Assembly: GCA_016788045.1 (NCBI GenBank)
Contig: JAEUTG010000043.1
Coordinates: 124,001-188,000 of the forward strand
Length of the DNA: 64,000 nucleotides
Reading direction: 5' to 3'
Origin: Bacteroidales bacterium
Lineage (GTDB): Bacteria > Bacteroidota > Bacteroidia > Bacteroidales > Lentimicrobiaceae
Shown here in pieces: positions 18,901 through 28,032 of the stretch. Within the stretch, counting starts at the first letter, position 1. Every line of letters begins with the position of its first letter. The notes below the pieces were generated by a model. That model was not told where the DNA came from. It searched no databases and saw only the letters and a program-made list of their open reading frames with translations. The translations under genes were made by a program, and so were the position numbers.

Positions 18901-20184
18901 GTGAGCGACAAATCTACCGGTCAACCTGAACTACTGGAGACCATCAAGGCTCCGGCTTACGATACCAATGGTAAGTTGATTGGTGTCCTGGGAATTTCAC
19001 GGAAAATTACTGAGATTCATAAAGCGCAGGAAGCACTCAGAGAGCGGGAAGAGATCTTTTCCTCTATTGTGAATCAGGCAAACGACTCCATTGCGTTGGT
19101 AGATCCCGAAACCGGAAGTTTCATTGAATTCAATGAGGCTGCTCATCAGAATCTTGGCTACAGCCGTGAAGAATTTGAATTACTGACAGTAGCTGACATT
19201 GATGCGACTATGGGTCACGAAGAAATCCTTAAACATCTCCAGCTATTTAAAGTTTCCGATGGTACAATTTTCGAAACCATCCACCAGCAAAAAAACGGAA
19301 CCCTGATCGATGTCAGGGTCAGTACCCGCCATGTTACCATCAGGGGTGAAGTCTTTCTCACAGCCCTCTGGGGTGACATCACCCAGGAGAAAAAAGCCAA
19401 AGAAGAAATCAGGCGGCTTAACCAACAACTTGAAAAACGTGTTGAGGAGCGCACTGCTGAACTGCTGGCTGCAAATGCAGAGCTTGAAACCTTTGCTTAT
19501 ACTGTTTCACATGACCTGAGAGCCCCCCTCAGGGCCATTGATGGTTTTACAAGGATATTGACTGAAGATTTCCAGCATGCATTGGGTGAAGATGGAAAGA
19601 AAGTCTGTCAAACCATCACCGACAGTGCCCGGCGCATGGGACAACTGATTGATGATCTGTTGGCTCTTTCACGCGTTGGCCGCAGCAGCATTGACCACTC
19701 TCAGGTAAATATGCAAACGCTGGCCCTGACTGTTTTTAATGAAATAGCCACTGCTGAGCAGAAAAACAACATTCAGTTTTTGGTCAGCGAACTGCCTGTT
19801 GTGTCAGCCGATCACTCCCTGATCAGGCAGGTTTGGACCAATCTCTTGTCAAATGCCATCAAATTCTCTTCAAAAAAAGAACATCCAAGAATAACCGTGG
19901 GTTATACGATTGAAAACGAACAACATTTATTCACGGTCAGTGACAATGGTGCAGGCTTCAACATGAAATACCACGACAAGCTGTTTGGAGTTTTTCAAAG
20001 TCTTCACAATAACCGCGACTTCGAAGGAACCGGGGTTGGCCTTGCAATTGTTAAAAGCATCATCAGCAAACATGGGGGAAGAGTTTTTGCAAAGTCCATC
20101 ATTGATGAGGGTGCCGAATTTGGCTTTTCCCTGCCTGTTACCAGACCAATGGAGAACAATGAAGAAAACAGACAGCTAACTTAA
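15970..20184 (+). CDS. Multi-PAS sensor histidine kinase (1404 residues, no receiver domain)
   Basis: Very large, apparently cytoplasmic sensor: no signal peptide or membrane helix is visible. About nine PAS/PAC units follow one another from residue 15 to about 1145; several carry the PAS phrases GYTRDEIIG, GYTENELIG, GYSREEFELL and PAC ends such as DITERKKAE-like DISDRKAAENAL. A coiled linker with LEKRVEERTAEL leads to the HisKA box FAYTVSHDLRAPLRAIDGF (phospho-acceptor His1181) and an HATPase domain with N box NLLSNAIKFSS, G1 DNGAG and G2 GTGVGLAIVKSI. The SHDLRAPLRAIDGF form resembles phytochrome-type kinases. The next gene starts 14 bases on and carries receiver domains, so the two probably form a phosphorelay. 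Ligands are unknown. Confidence 0.93.
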   Translation: MHQANELNIFKKAPFAIAVHQLIQSPAPEETRFMVKEANDRFQRLFGMTGDKVSACRFSESAETIFPSSPGWDAMMAGVLSSGMSKQFTLVHSGSEKTYLVDCYAMDKTHCITVFNQQNADNLIQGFADMPSDHPFYELIETINQGVIYHDSTGVITDANRNAEIILGLTHEELIGCSSLDPRWRCIHEDGSDFPGEEHPSMRALTTGQPVFNEVMGVLNPRWNEIRWITADAKPIFRKGSEKPYKVLVLIKDITEARNIKADLTENVELMHSLYRTAPACIGVLRNRIFLNVNQEMCRLTGYTENELIGQNARILYPSTEEYDYVGNEKYRQIRESGTGTVITRWISKKGQVLDILLTSSVIDLSNPEKGFVFTALDLTDRIKAEQSLRESEEKFKAAFVASPDLVSLTRLTDGLYIDVNEAFIKKSGYTRDEIIGNTAHGLNIWANAEHRDILISTLKKEGVVLNFETEFRLKGDKIISGLMSAKILSLNGIPHLLAFTRDISDRKAAENALKLSEEQYRTVVSSSIDGIILQDKSGKILTWNKGAEKIFGIPVSEAIGLTSDSGKFHLYDEDGSELKASEHPSMITLRTGKPIHNRLMRVKKEMGDHYWISVNTNPVFTDNQTIPASVVITFSDITRLRMAQEALQASAEIVKSIPSGLFTYRYEVPDKLFLTDANPAALRLTGNKPEEILGKEFHEIWNESVDDALFNAFLRVMETGEPLLSASSAYSNGKISGFSRVSAFRMPGNRLGVAFEDITQLKQAENLLVKAKEKAEENELLLRSIIENAPFEIWARDKNDIGILENKNSISSIGSILGKKPDHSSVPAEITEVWLSNNKRVFSGEIIDEECVFNIHGEERVYQQIIAPIVTPGGINGIVGFNINITEKINARQAIDNERKMLRTLLETIPDYVFLKDPEGKYITCNPQFEKLTGLPLNTLTGLKDNDFLSAGDALKYRASDNLAMQEGKPQVFIETVSDKSTGQPELLETIKAPAYDTNGKLIGVLGISRKITEIHKAQEALREREEIFSSIVNQANDSIALVDPETGSFIEFNEAAHQNLGYSREEFELLTVADIDATMGHEEILKHLQLFKVSDGTIFETIHQQKNGTLIDVRVSTRHVTIRGEVFLTALWGDITQEKKAKEEIRRLNQQLEKRVEERTAELLAANAELETFAYTVSHDLRAPLRAIDGFTRILTEDFQHALGEDGKKVCQTITDSARRMGQLIDDLLALSRVGRSSIDHSQVNMQTLALTVFNEIATAEQKNNIQFLVSELPVVSADHSLIRQVWTNLLSNAIKFSSKKEHPRITVGYTIENEQHLFTVSDNGAGFNMKYHDKLFGVFQSLHNNRDFEGTGVGLAIVKSIISKHGGRVFAKSIIDEGAEFGFSLPVTRPMENNEENRQLT

Positions 20185-20198
20185 CAGGTCGTTTTTAT

Positions 20199-23100
20199 AT
20201 GGAAAATGAAATAAGGATACTGATTGTTGAAGACCTGACATCAGATGCTGAGTTAAACATCAGGGAAACCCGCAAGGTACTGGATAATTGCAGGTTTGTG
20301 GTAGTCGACACAGAAAAGGGGTTTTTGAGCAGCCTGAAAGAATTCAGACCACACCTGATTCTGTCGGACTATTCGATGCCTGAATTTGACGGATTGACAG
20401 CACTCTCCCTGGCGGTTGAACACAGCCCGGAGACCCCCGTGATTATTGTTACAGGTTCGGTGAATGAGGATACCGCCGTTGAATGTATGAAAGCCGGCGC
20501 TTCAAATTATGTTATAAAACAACACATTAAAAGGTTGGGTTCTGCTGTATTGCATGCCCTGGAAGAACGTAAGCTCAATATCAGCCACAAACAGGCCAGA
20601 CTTGCCCTCCAGGAAAGTGAACAAAGGTATAAGGCGCTGTTTGATCTTTCACCGGTGGGGATTCTGGTACAGAACTCAAATAACTACATCGTCAATGTAA
20701 ACCAGGCCTATTGCAGAATCACCGGTTATGCCAGAGAAGAACTTACCGGCCGGCACGTCAGCATCCTTGTTCCGGAAGATGATCGTGACAACATACGACT
20801 GAATACCAGAACCATACTGAAGGATTCCTTTTTCTCAAGAGAAGCCGAATGCATCCGCAAAGACGGGAGGACTGTTTACCTTGAATTAACCGAGTCTTCC
20901 ATTGCGCTTGAAAAAGGCGAAAAAGGAATCATGACCATTGCGATCGATATCTCTGAAAGAAAAAAAGCTGAGGAAGCCCTGAGGCGGAGCGAAGCAATTT
21001 ATCACGATCTTTTTGAAGCCAATAAAGATGGTATTTCCATTGTTCCGATACTCCCTGGCGATACCATCAGCAATTTTCTCGAGATCAACGAAACCGGCGC
21101 TGCCATGCTTGGATACACCAAACAGGAAATCCTTGAAATTCCGGTTATGACCCTCGAGGCCGGCAACGCCGAACAAGAGTTGCAGAACAGAAAAGAAAAC
21201 CTGCTCAATCACGGAACCACCAGTTTTGAAACCAATTTTATTCACAGGAGCGGGAAACTCATCCCTGCAGAGGTGAAAGCAATGCTGATTACATTCGACG
21301 GGAAACCGGCCATCATGAATATTGTAAGGGAAATTGCTGAGAGAAAGCAAAACGAAATACTTCAACGGATACTCTATAACATTGCTTCCGCTGCATTGTC
21401 CATTACAAGCCTGGAAAAATTCTTTGAGTGCGTCAGCAGCGAACTCTCGGCGCTGATGGATACGCGTAATTTCTATATTGCCCTTTACGATGAAAAGACC
21501 GGTATGCTCAACTCACCCTTTGAGCGGGAAGAAAAACAATCGGTAAAAGTATGGCCGTCCGAGAAATCACTAACCGGACTGGTAGTTAAAAACCAGGAAC
21601 CTTTACTGCTCAGTCGGGAACAGATCAGGATAATGGCTGATGACGGTCTGATAAACCCGATCGGCGACCCTTCGGAAATCTGGATGGGTGTTCCGTTGAA
21701 AGCCGGAAATGCAGCTTTCGGAGCAATCGTTGTGCAGTCGTATGACAATCCGGAAGCCTTTAATGAAAATTCTCTCAGGATTCTTGAAATTATCGCCAAT
21801 GAACTGAGTACCTTCATCCAACGCAAAAAAGCAGAAGAAGAAACCCGGAAGTTGTCGAAAGCCATTGAACAAAATCCTGTGGCCATCGTCATCACTGATA
21901 TCAACGGAACTGTTGAATACATCAATCCGAAATTCACTGCCATCACCCATTATTCCCCTGAAGAAATCATCGGAAAAACACAGGGAGTGTTCAAGTCCGG
22001 TACACAGCCTGACGAAGTATATAAGGATCTGTGGGAAACCATCGGATCGGGCAATAACTGGCAGGGTGAAATGAAAAACAAAAGAAAAGACGGCTCTGAT
22101 TACTGGGAAAATGTTGTCATCTCACCCATCTTCGACGAAACGGGTTCAATAACCAACTTCGTGGCGGTGAAAGAAGACATTACTGAAATGAAAAATCTCA
22201 TCGGTGAGCTCAAAATAGCCAAAGAAAAAGCAGAAGAAAGTGACCGCCTGAAAACGGCTTTTCTGCAGAATATTTCGCATGAAATACGCACTCCGCTGAA
22301 TGGGATACTGGGCTTTTCAGAACTTCTGATTCAGGACTGGACCACACCCGAAGAAAAAGTTGAATACAGCGAAGCCATCCGCATCAGCGGCAAGCGACTG
22401 ATTGAAATCATCAGTAATGTGCTCGACATCTCAATCATTGAAACCAGGCAGATCATTCTGAATCCTACCTATTTTGACCTGAATTCATTGTTCTATGAGC
22501 TGAATGGCTTCTATCACAGCCAGGCGTCACAGAAATCCCTCTTGTTCAATTATATAATACCTGATGCAACGGAGGGCAGAATGATTTATGCTGATCGGTC
22601 ACGCATCAACCAGGTGCTGGCAAATCTCCTGAACAATGCCATAAAATTCACCAAACAGGGCAAAATTGTCTTCGGTTACAAACTCATCAATAAAGAAATT
22701 CTGTTTACTGTGAGCGATACCGGCATCGGGATTAAGGATGAACACAAACAGAGAATTTTTACCCGTTTTTATCAGGCGGAGCACTCCAGTGCAAGGAGTT
22801 ATGAAGGTGCAGGGCTCGGGCTCTCCATCAGTCACGGCCTGGTACTAGCCATGGGAGGAAAAATCTGGTTTGAGTCGAAAGAGGGAGAAGGAACTACTTT
22901 CTTCTTCTCTATACCTGTTGCCGGAGCTAACTTCATAGAAGACGATCAGGCAAGCGGCATTTCCAGTCACAAGCAGTCTGATATCGTGATGATTGCAGAA
23001 GACGATTACACCAGTTACCAACTCTTGCTCACAACCCTGAAAAAATGGAACATCGGAGTCGTGAGGGCAGAGACCGGTATTCAGGCAGTTGAAATGGTGA

Positions 23101-23351
23101 GGGCAAACAATCGGATAAAACTGGTGCTCATGGATATCAAGATGCCTGAGATGGATGGTTTTGAAGCTACACAAATCATCAAAAGCCTCCGGCCTGAGCT
23201 GCCTGTGGTTATCCAGACTGCCTATGCCTTCAAAGACGACAATGAGAAAGCCTTTGCCTATGGATGCGACGATTTTATTACGAAACCCATCTCTACAGAA
23301 AAACTGTTCGTACTGCTCGAAAGGTTCCTGGGTAACAAACCTGTTGCATAA
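20199..23351 (+). CDS. Hybrid kinase REC-PAS-PAS-GAF-PAS-HisKA-HATPase-REC (1050 residues)
   Basis: Domain order: receiver 1 (about 5-122, LILSDYSMPEFDG with phospho-acceptor Asp57), PAS (about 140-255), PAS (265-385), GAF (395-545), PAS (555-680), HisKA (LQNISHEIRTPLNGILGF, His694), HATPase (about 800-915, DTGIGIKDEH and GAGLGLSISHGL), receiver 2 (about 930-1045, LVLMDIKMPEMDGF, Asp979). No membrane segment. The N-terminal receiver is a likely input from the preceding kinase (14 bases upstream), the C-terminal one an output toward a phosphotransfer protein that is not in the window. No DNA-binding output domain is present in either protein. Confidence 0.93.
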   Translation: MENEIRILIVEDLTSDAELNIRETRKVLDNCRFVVVDTEKGFLSSLKEFRPHLILSDYSMPEFDGLTALSLAVEHSPETPVIIVTGSVNEDTAVECMKAGASNYVIKQHIKRLGSAVLHALEERKLNISHKQARLALQESEQRYKALFDLSPVGILVQNSNNYIVNVNQAYCRITGYAREELTGRHVSILVPEDDRDNIRLNTRTILKDSFFSREAECIRKDGRTVYLELTESSIALEKGEKGIMTIAIDISERKKAEEALRRSEAIYHDLFEANKDGISIVPILPGDTISNFLEINETGAAMLGYTKQEILEIPVMTLEAGNAEQELQNRKENLLNHGTTSFETNFIHRSGKLIPAEVKAMLITFDGKPAIMNIVREIAERKQNEILQRILYNIASAALSITSLEKFFECVSSELSALMDTRNFYIALYDEKTGMLNSPFEREEKQSVKVWPSEKSLTGLVVKNQEPLLLSREQIRIMADDGLINPIGDPSEIWMGVPLKAGNAAFGAIVVQSYDNPEAFNENSLRILEIIANELSTFIQRKKAEEETRKLSKAIEQNPVAIVITDINGTVEYINPKFTAITHYSPEEIIGKTQGVFKSGTQPDEVYKDLWETIGSGNNWQGEMKNKRKDGSDYWENVVISPIFDETGSITNFVAVKEDITEMKNLIGELKIAKEKAEESDRLKTAFLQNISHEIRTPLNGILGFSELLIQDWTTPEEKVEYSEAIRISGKRLIEIISNVLDISIIETRQIILNPTYFDLNSLFYELNGFYHSQASQKSLLFNYIIPDATEGRMIYADRSRINQVLANLLNNAIKFTKQGKIVFGYKLINKEILFTVSDTGIGIKDEHKQRIFTRFYQAEHSSARSYEGAGLGLSISHGLVLAMGGKIWFESKEGEGTTFFFSIPVAGANFIEDDQASGISSHKQSDIVMIAEDDYTSYQLLLTTLKKWNIGVVRAETGIQAVEMVRANNRIKLVLMDIKMPEMDGFEATQIIKSLRPELPVVIQTAYAFKDDNEKAFAYGCDDFITKPISTEKLFVLLERFLGNKPVA

Positions 23352-23384
23352 AACAGACAATCATCTTTAGAACAGCCATCAGTA

Positions 23385-23428
23385 AAAAAGTTCAGGGACT
23401 GGTTAGACCTTGTCCCTGATCTTTTTTT
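23385..23428. terminator. Bidirectional intrinsic terminator between convergent units
   Basis: A-run, then TCAGGGAC (23392-23399), 12-base loop, GTCCCTGA (23412-23419), then a seven-T run. It serves the kinase pair on the plus strand and, because of the A-run, also the T9SS gene ending at 23488 on the minus strand. Confidence 0.8.
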
Positions 23429-23487
23429 CATACACCGGAAACCCGGCATTCCCCGGGGATTCGGTATTTTACCTGTAGTCAGACTAC

Positions 23488-26400
23488 CTACCTGATGATA
23501 ATCTTCCCTGAAACCACAAAACCTTCACCCTGCAGCCGGGCGATGTATAAACCACTGCCCAGAGGCTGTCCGAGCCGGAAATCGTCCGCCGGTCCGGTCT
23601 GTTTGCTGAAGACCAGCTGTCCGGCTCCGTTGTACAACGAAAACACAGCATGCTCCCTGTTCCCAGTGATCCTCACATGAACAACATTCCCATCAGCATA
23701 CAGGTGCATCTCCGGAAGCGGGTTGTGCTTAACACTCCATGGAATAAGATCAATCAGAAGAGGGACTTCCAGGCCACCGGTTGGATTTCTTGTGTCTGTG
23801 TCCCATTTCCAGATTCCGTTCTCTGAAATGTACTCACCGCCGGGGCTCCCGTCGAAAAGGCTTCTGACTTCAATCCGCTGCACCCCGTTTTCATTCACAT
23901 TCGGGACAATGCCTCCCCAGGCTCCTGAAAGGCCGGCAACATCGTTGCAGTAGAAAGGTGCATATACACCGGTAGCAATAAAATCGATGCCTGAGCTTTC
24001 AATCTGGGTGGCAAACAAGGGTCGGCCTTCACCGGTGGTGTTGTCGAAAAGGTAAACGAAATCGCCCGGATTGTCAAGGCTCAGGCCATGAATGGCTGTT
24101 CCCTGTTCAGGAAGTGATTCTGTGCCAAAGGTGAGCACAGTCGCGAAGTCAGCTGAAGTAACCCGGTTTACAGCCTGATCCCCTCCATTGCCATCGTTCA
24201 GTGCGATGCGCACAAACAGTTGATTCCCGGGCGTGAACCTTTCATTGCCAGTAGGTTCTGTGATAAACCATCCGGAAACCATCCCATCGGCATTGGTTGT
24301 AAACTCACCGTAATCGCCCGGGGTCTCCAGTGACGGGCTGCTGCTTCTGACAAACGAACCGTCCGGTGTAACATAAATGGCGTTCCCTGCCCCGTCATAC
24401 GATTCCGGATCAGAGGTAACCACCACTTTGTTTAAGTACCTGTAGGTAGCATCAGGGGTCAGATTGGCAATGGTTGCCCGGAAGGCAAACGGAACCCTGC
24501 TGGTATTGGTTCCGTTAATTCCCTGTATGTATTGCGGTAAAGTCAGATCAGCAATAACCGGTTCAGTTCCTTCGGTTACAAAACCGCTGCAACTTACCGG
24601 TAATTCCGGGGCCCCTCCTCCACTGTTGTTGATAATCTGGTTGTTGTAATTTCCGGCCGGTAGTCCGGCTTTTAACCGAACACTTATCGTAACCGGCTGA
24701 TTTTCAATTTCACCATCAGAAACTGCAAATTCAAGCTGATTGGTAAATGTCATCCCATCAGCTGATAGCTCATAATCTTCAGGAGCAGTCACTGTAACCG
24801 GACCGGTTCCTTCAAGATCCGTTCCTTCAAGCAGATAGGTTTTGATGGCAGAAGGGCCGGAGCCTTCGGGATAATTGAACCCGCTGAGCACTGAAGGATT
24901 TACCATCAGCTGGGGTTCGGGTTCCGGCATCAGATCAAGAACAAGGATATCGGTTTCACCTCCGAAGGGATTCCGGGTGTCGTAAATGCCCCAGACGCCG
25001 TTTTCTGACGTATAAACCGACACAATTTCACCGGTTTCCCTGCTTCTTTCCTCAACCCTGCGGATGCCATCCGGAAGGAGGTTAGGAACGATGCTTCCCC
25101 ACGAGCCGTCGTTACCCTGAACATCGGTGGTATAAAAGCCGGCATAGGAGCCGAAGCTCCCGTAGTCGAGACCTGTGGTTTCTATCGGAGTCCCGTTCAC
25201 GGGTCGCCCGGTACCAGCCGTATTGTCATACAGATAAACCAGGTTTCCGGCAACAGATTCGGAGATCCCCCTGATTCCGGTTCCCTGTCCTGCCTGGTTC
25301 TGGTTGCCGAAATTGATCACTGTTGCTGATGAAGTACTTGTCAGACGATAAGCAACCGAAGTTCCGCCATTGCCATTGTTCAGCATCAGGCGCATATAAA
25401 TTTCGTTCCCGGGTGTAAAACGGCTGTTACCGGTTGGCTCGGTGATAAACCAGCCGGCATATTGACCGGATGCATTGGTCGTGAACTCACCGTAGTTGCC
25501 CGGGCTATCCAGTCCCGGGCTGCTTGATCGGGTATATGTTCCACCGTTACTGATGAAGATACAGTTACCGCTACCATCGGCAGTCGGCGAATCGGAAGAG
25601 AGTACTACCTTATTGAAATACCGGTAGGTTGCATTCGGCAGCATGTTTGTCAAAGCAATGCGGAAAGCATAAGGAACCCTCTGGGTATTGGTCTCATTCA
25701 GGCCCTGAATAAACTGAGGCAGGGTTTCAGCATTGAGAACCGGAACAGGATCGGTAACAGTTCCTGAACAACTTACATTAACGGTTGAAGCTCCTCCTCC
25801 GCTGTGGCTGATCTGCTGATTGTTGTAATTGCCCGCATTTAGTCCTGCCTTGAGTCTGGCATACACCGGCACGGGTTGACCGGTAAGGATTCCTGAAGCG
25901 AATGGCAGGCTGAGACTTCCGGAGAATGTGGTGTTATCGGCAGAAATCTCATAACTGGCCGGTGCAGTAACTGCAATATTCCCGCTTCCGGTGAGGTTGG
26001 AAGCGCTGAGGGTGTATGATTGTGATGGTGATGGGCCATTGCCGGTGATGTAGGCGAATCCGCTCAGAGAAGAAGGTTCGGCATTGATTACCGGAGTCAG
26101 TCCACCGGTAAGGTCGATCACAAGCACATTGTCCAGTCCGCCTGAGGGATTCCGGGTATCGGTTGTACCCCACATTCCATTGGCAGAAGCCGTTGTGTTC
26201 ACCGGAAGTCCGGTTGAGAGGCTTCTCTCCTCAATCAGCCTGATACCCTGACTGTTGACGTTCGGAACGATGCCACCCCATGACCCATTCACGCCTTGTA
26301 CGATGTTTCCGTAAAATGCAGCGTAGGAGCCTGTCCCTGCAAAATCAACACCTGTGTTCTCGATGCTGGTTCCGTACAAAGGGCGGCCGCTGCCGGAGGT

Positions 26401-27939
26401 ATTATTGTAAAGAAACGCAAAATTTCTGGTGCCTGCACTGCTGATGCACCGGATGGCGGTACCTTCAGCGGAGGCAGCAGCAGTACCAAAATTGATAACC
26501 GTGGCAGTGGTTGCAGAGGTCAGCCGGGTGGTAACAGTGGAACCACCGGCTCCATCGTTCAGACAGACTCTCATAAATACCTGATTACCTGGCGTAAAGC
26601 GGGCATTACCGGATGGCTCCAAAATGAACCAGCCGCTGAAAGCACCATTTCCGTCAGTTGTAAATTCACCGTATTGCCCGGGAGTTCCCAGCCCGGGAGA
26701 TGAAGAGCGGATAAACACCCCGTCTGTCTTTACAAAGATAACGTTACCAGAACCGTCGGAAGAAGGTGCATCCCCTTCGATCACCACAGAGTTGAAATAG
26801 CGGTAGGTGGCATTCGGGGTGAGGTTAGTCATGGTTAACCGATAGGCAAAGGGAACCCGGGTGGTATTTGTTCCATTGATCCCCTGAACGAACTGAGGGA
26901 TGGTTTCCTGGGTAATTGCAGGAGCTTCCACAGGAGCAACGGTGCCATTGCACGTAACCCCCGTTGATGCGCCACCACCGGAATTTGTAATCACTTCGCC
27001 CAGGTAATTACCGGCAGGCAGACCGGAAATCATTCTTACATAAACTGTAATCGGTTGCCCTGTAATAACGCCTGCAGCATAGGGAAGTGTGAGTGAACTG
27101 CTGAAGGTACTTCCATTCTGCGAAACTTCATAATGGCTGGTTCCGGAAATTGTGATCACTCCTGTGCCTGAAAGATTCTGCCCGGAAAGAACATAAGACT
27201 GAACCTGAGAAGGGCCATTCCCGACTACGTAACCGAAAGCTGAGAGAGTCGCCGGGTCGGCAATCAGGGCTGGTCCGGCTGCGATACCTGAAAATGTCAC
27301 GTTATCGAATCTCCAGGTTCCACCTCCATAGGAACTTCCTGAATTGGAGGCTCCGTAATTACTTCCGTCAACGAATTCAGACACAAACCTTACGGCGAAC
27401 AGGGCGTTGTTTGATACGCCTGTGACTGTGCTGAAATCGGCCGAACGGACAAACCAGGCATCACCGGCATCGGCAATATAACGTCCGTTGTCGAATCCGG
27501 TATTGACGCCGCCGTTGGTGTTTTCAGCATTCGAACCGGATGCTTCAAAGTCGAGCCATGTGCTACCGTTGATGGTATACTGCAGCCTGACCCTGTTGGC
27601 AGAGGTATTGCTGTGACGCTGATGCCAGCTCACTTCTACAGACGTATACCCGGTGGTTGAAACGTTGTACTGCGTGCCGGCAGTAGCCTCGCCGGTGCCC
27701 TGTGCGGGGTATCCGGTAGTGTGCCATGCCCTTCCTCCTGTTGAAGTTCCGGTGTACCCGGTATTGAAGCTTGGGGTAACTCCCCCAACCACTGCAGCCG
27801 TCCCGCTGCCAGTTGATGGGGTACTGACATCTCCTTCAAACGTCCATTGAGTGATTGTACTCTGTGCATAAAGCAGCGGCTGAATGGCTGTAAGCAGAAG
27901 TAAAATCAGGAAGAAATGCACTGCAGATTTTCGTTTCAT
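23488..27939 (-). CDS. T9SS-exported surface protein with three ~390-residue modules
   Basis: 1483 residues. Signal peptide 1-25 (ends LLYAQ). N-terminal domain about 27-222, starting TITQWTFEGD and ending RFDNVTFSGIA, looks like a carbohydrate-binding jelly-roll. Then come three copies of a two-part module (about 225-612, 615-1010, 1012-1400): an Ig-like part opening with LSGFxYxxGNGPSxxQSYxLSG and closing GNYxxxxISNSGGGAS, and a larger part opening IPQFVQGINGTNTxRVPFAYR with the phrases RSSSPGLxTPGxYGEFTT and FTPGNxxxMRxxLNDG. The C-terminus (about 1405-1483) is a T9SS type A sorting domain (VFSLYNGAGQLVF ... LGSGLYIARL). Function is unknown; attachment or binding is likely. The neighbouring gene is a one-module paralogue. 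Confidence 0.82.
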   Translation of the reverse strand: MKRKSAVHFFLILLLLTAIQPLLYAQSTITQWTFEGDVSTPSTGSGTAAVVGGVTPSFNTGYTGTSTGGRAWHTTGYPAQGTGEATAGTQYNVSTTGYTSVEVSWHQRHSNTSANRVRLQYTINGSTWLDFEASGSNAENTNGGVNTGFDNGRYIADAGDAWFVRSADFSTVTGVSNNALFAVRFVSEFVDGSNYGASNSGSSYGGGTWRFDNVTFSGIAAGPALIADPATLSAFGYVVGNGPSQVQSYVLSGQNLSGTGVITISGTSHYEVSQNGSTFSSSLTLPYAAGVITGQPITVYVRMISGLPAGNYLGEVITNSGGGASTGVTCNGTVAPVEAPAITQETIPQFVQGINGTNTTRVPFAYRLTMTNLTPNATYRYFNSVVIEGDAPSSDGSGNVIFVKTDGVFIRSSSPGLGTPGQYGEFTTDGNGAFSGWFILEPSGNARFTPGNQVFMRVCLNDGAGGSTVTTRLTSATTATVINFGTAAASAEGTAIRCISSAGTRNFAFLYNNTSGSGRPLYGTSIENTGVDFAGTGSYAAFYGNIVQGVNGSWGGIVPNVNSQGIRLIEERSLSTGLPVNTTASANGMWGTTDTRNPSGGLDNVLVIDLTGGLTPVINAEPSSLSGFAYITGNGPSPSQSYTLSASNLTGSGNIAVTAPASYEISADNTTFSGSLSLPFASGILTGQPVPVYARLKAGLNAGNYNNQQISHSGGGASTVNVSCSGTVTDPVPVLNAETLPQFIQGLNETNTQRVPYAFRIALTNMLPNATYRYFNKVVLSSDSPTADGSGNCIFISNGGTYTRSSSPGLDSPGNYGEFTTNASGQYAGWFITEPTGNSRFTPGNEIYMRLMLNNGNGGTSVAYRLTSTSSATVINFGNQNQAGQGTGIRGISESVAGNLVYLYDNTAGTGRPVNGTPIETTGLDYGSFGSYAGFYTTDVQGNDGSWGSIVPNLLPDGIRRVEERSRETGEIVSVYTSENGVWGIYDTRNPFGGETDILVLDLMPEPEPQLMVNPSVLSGFNYPEGSGPSAIKTYLLEGTDLEGTGPVTVTAPEDYELSADGMTFTNQLEFAVSDGEIENQPVTISVRLKAGLPAGNYNNQIINNSGGGAPELPVSCSGFVTEGTEPVIADLTLPQYIQGINGTNTSRVPFAFRATIANLTPDATYRYLNKVVVTSDPESYDGAGNAIYVTPDGSFVRSSSPSLETPGDYGEFTTNADGMVSGWFITEPTGNERFTPGNQLFVRIALNDGNGGDQAVNRVTSADFATVLTFGTESLPEQGTAIHGLSLDNPGDFVYLFDNTTGEGRPLFATQIESSGIDFIATGVYAPFYCNDVAGLSGAWGGIVPNVNENGVQRIEVRSLFDGSPGGEYISENGIWKWDTDTRNPTGGLEVPLLIDLIPWSVKHNPLPEMHLYADGNVVHVRITGNREHAVFSLYNGAGQLVFSKQTGPADDFRLGQPLGSGLYIARLQGEGFVVSGKIIIR

Positions 27940-27960
27940 TTCAGTGAAGATTTGGGTTAA

Positions 27961-28002
27961 TAAAAAGCACCTGCAGCAAACCTTCTGGCAGCGGCAGGTG
28001 CT
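27961..28002 (-). terminator. Intrinsic terminator of the one-module T9SS gene
   Basis: Perfect 9-bp stem AGCACCTGC (27966-27974) / GCAGGTGCT (27994-28002); on the minus strand it is followed by a T-run. It separates the two paralogous T9SS genes into different transcription units. Confidence 0.7.
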
Positions 28003-28032
28003 GGCTGTTTTAATCAGCGATGTCTTTATACT

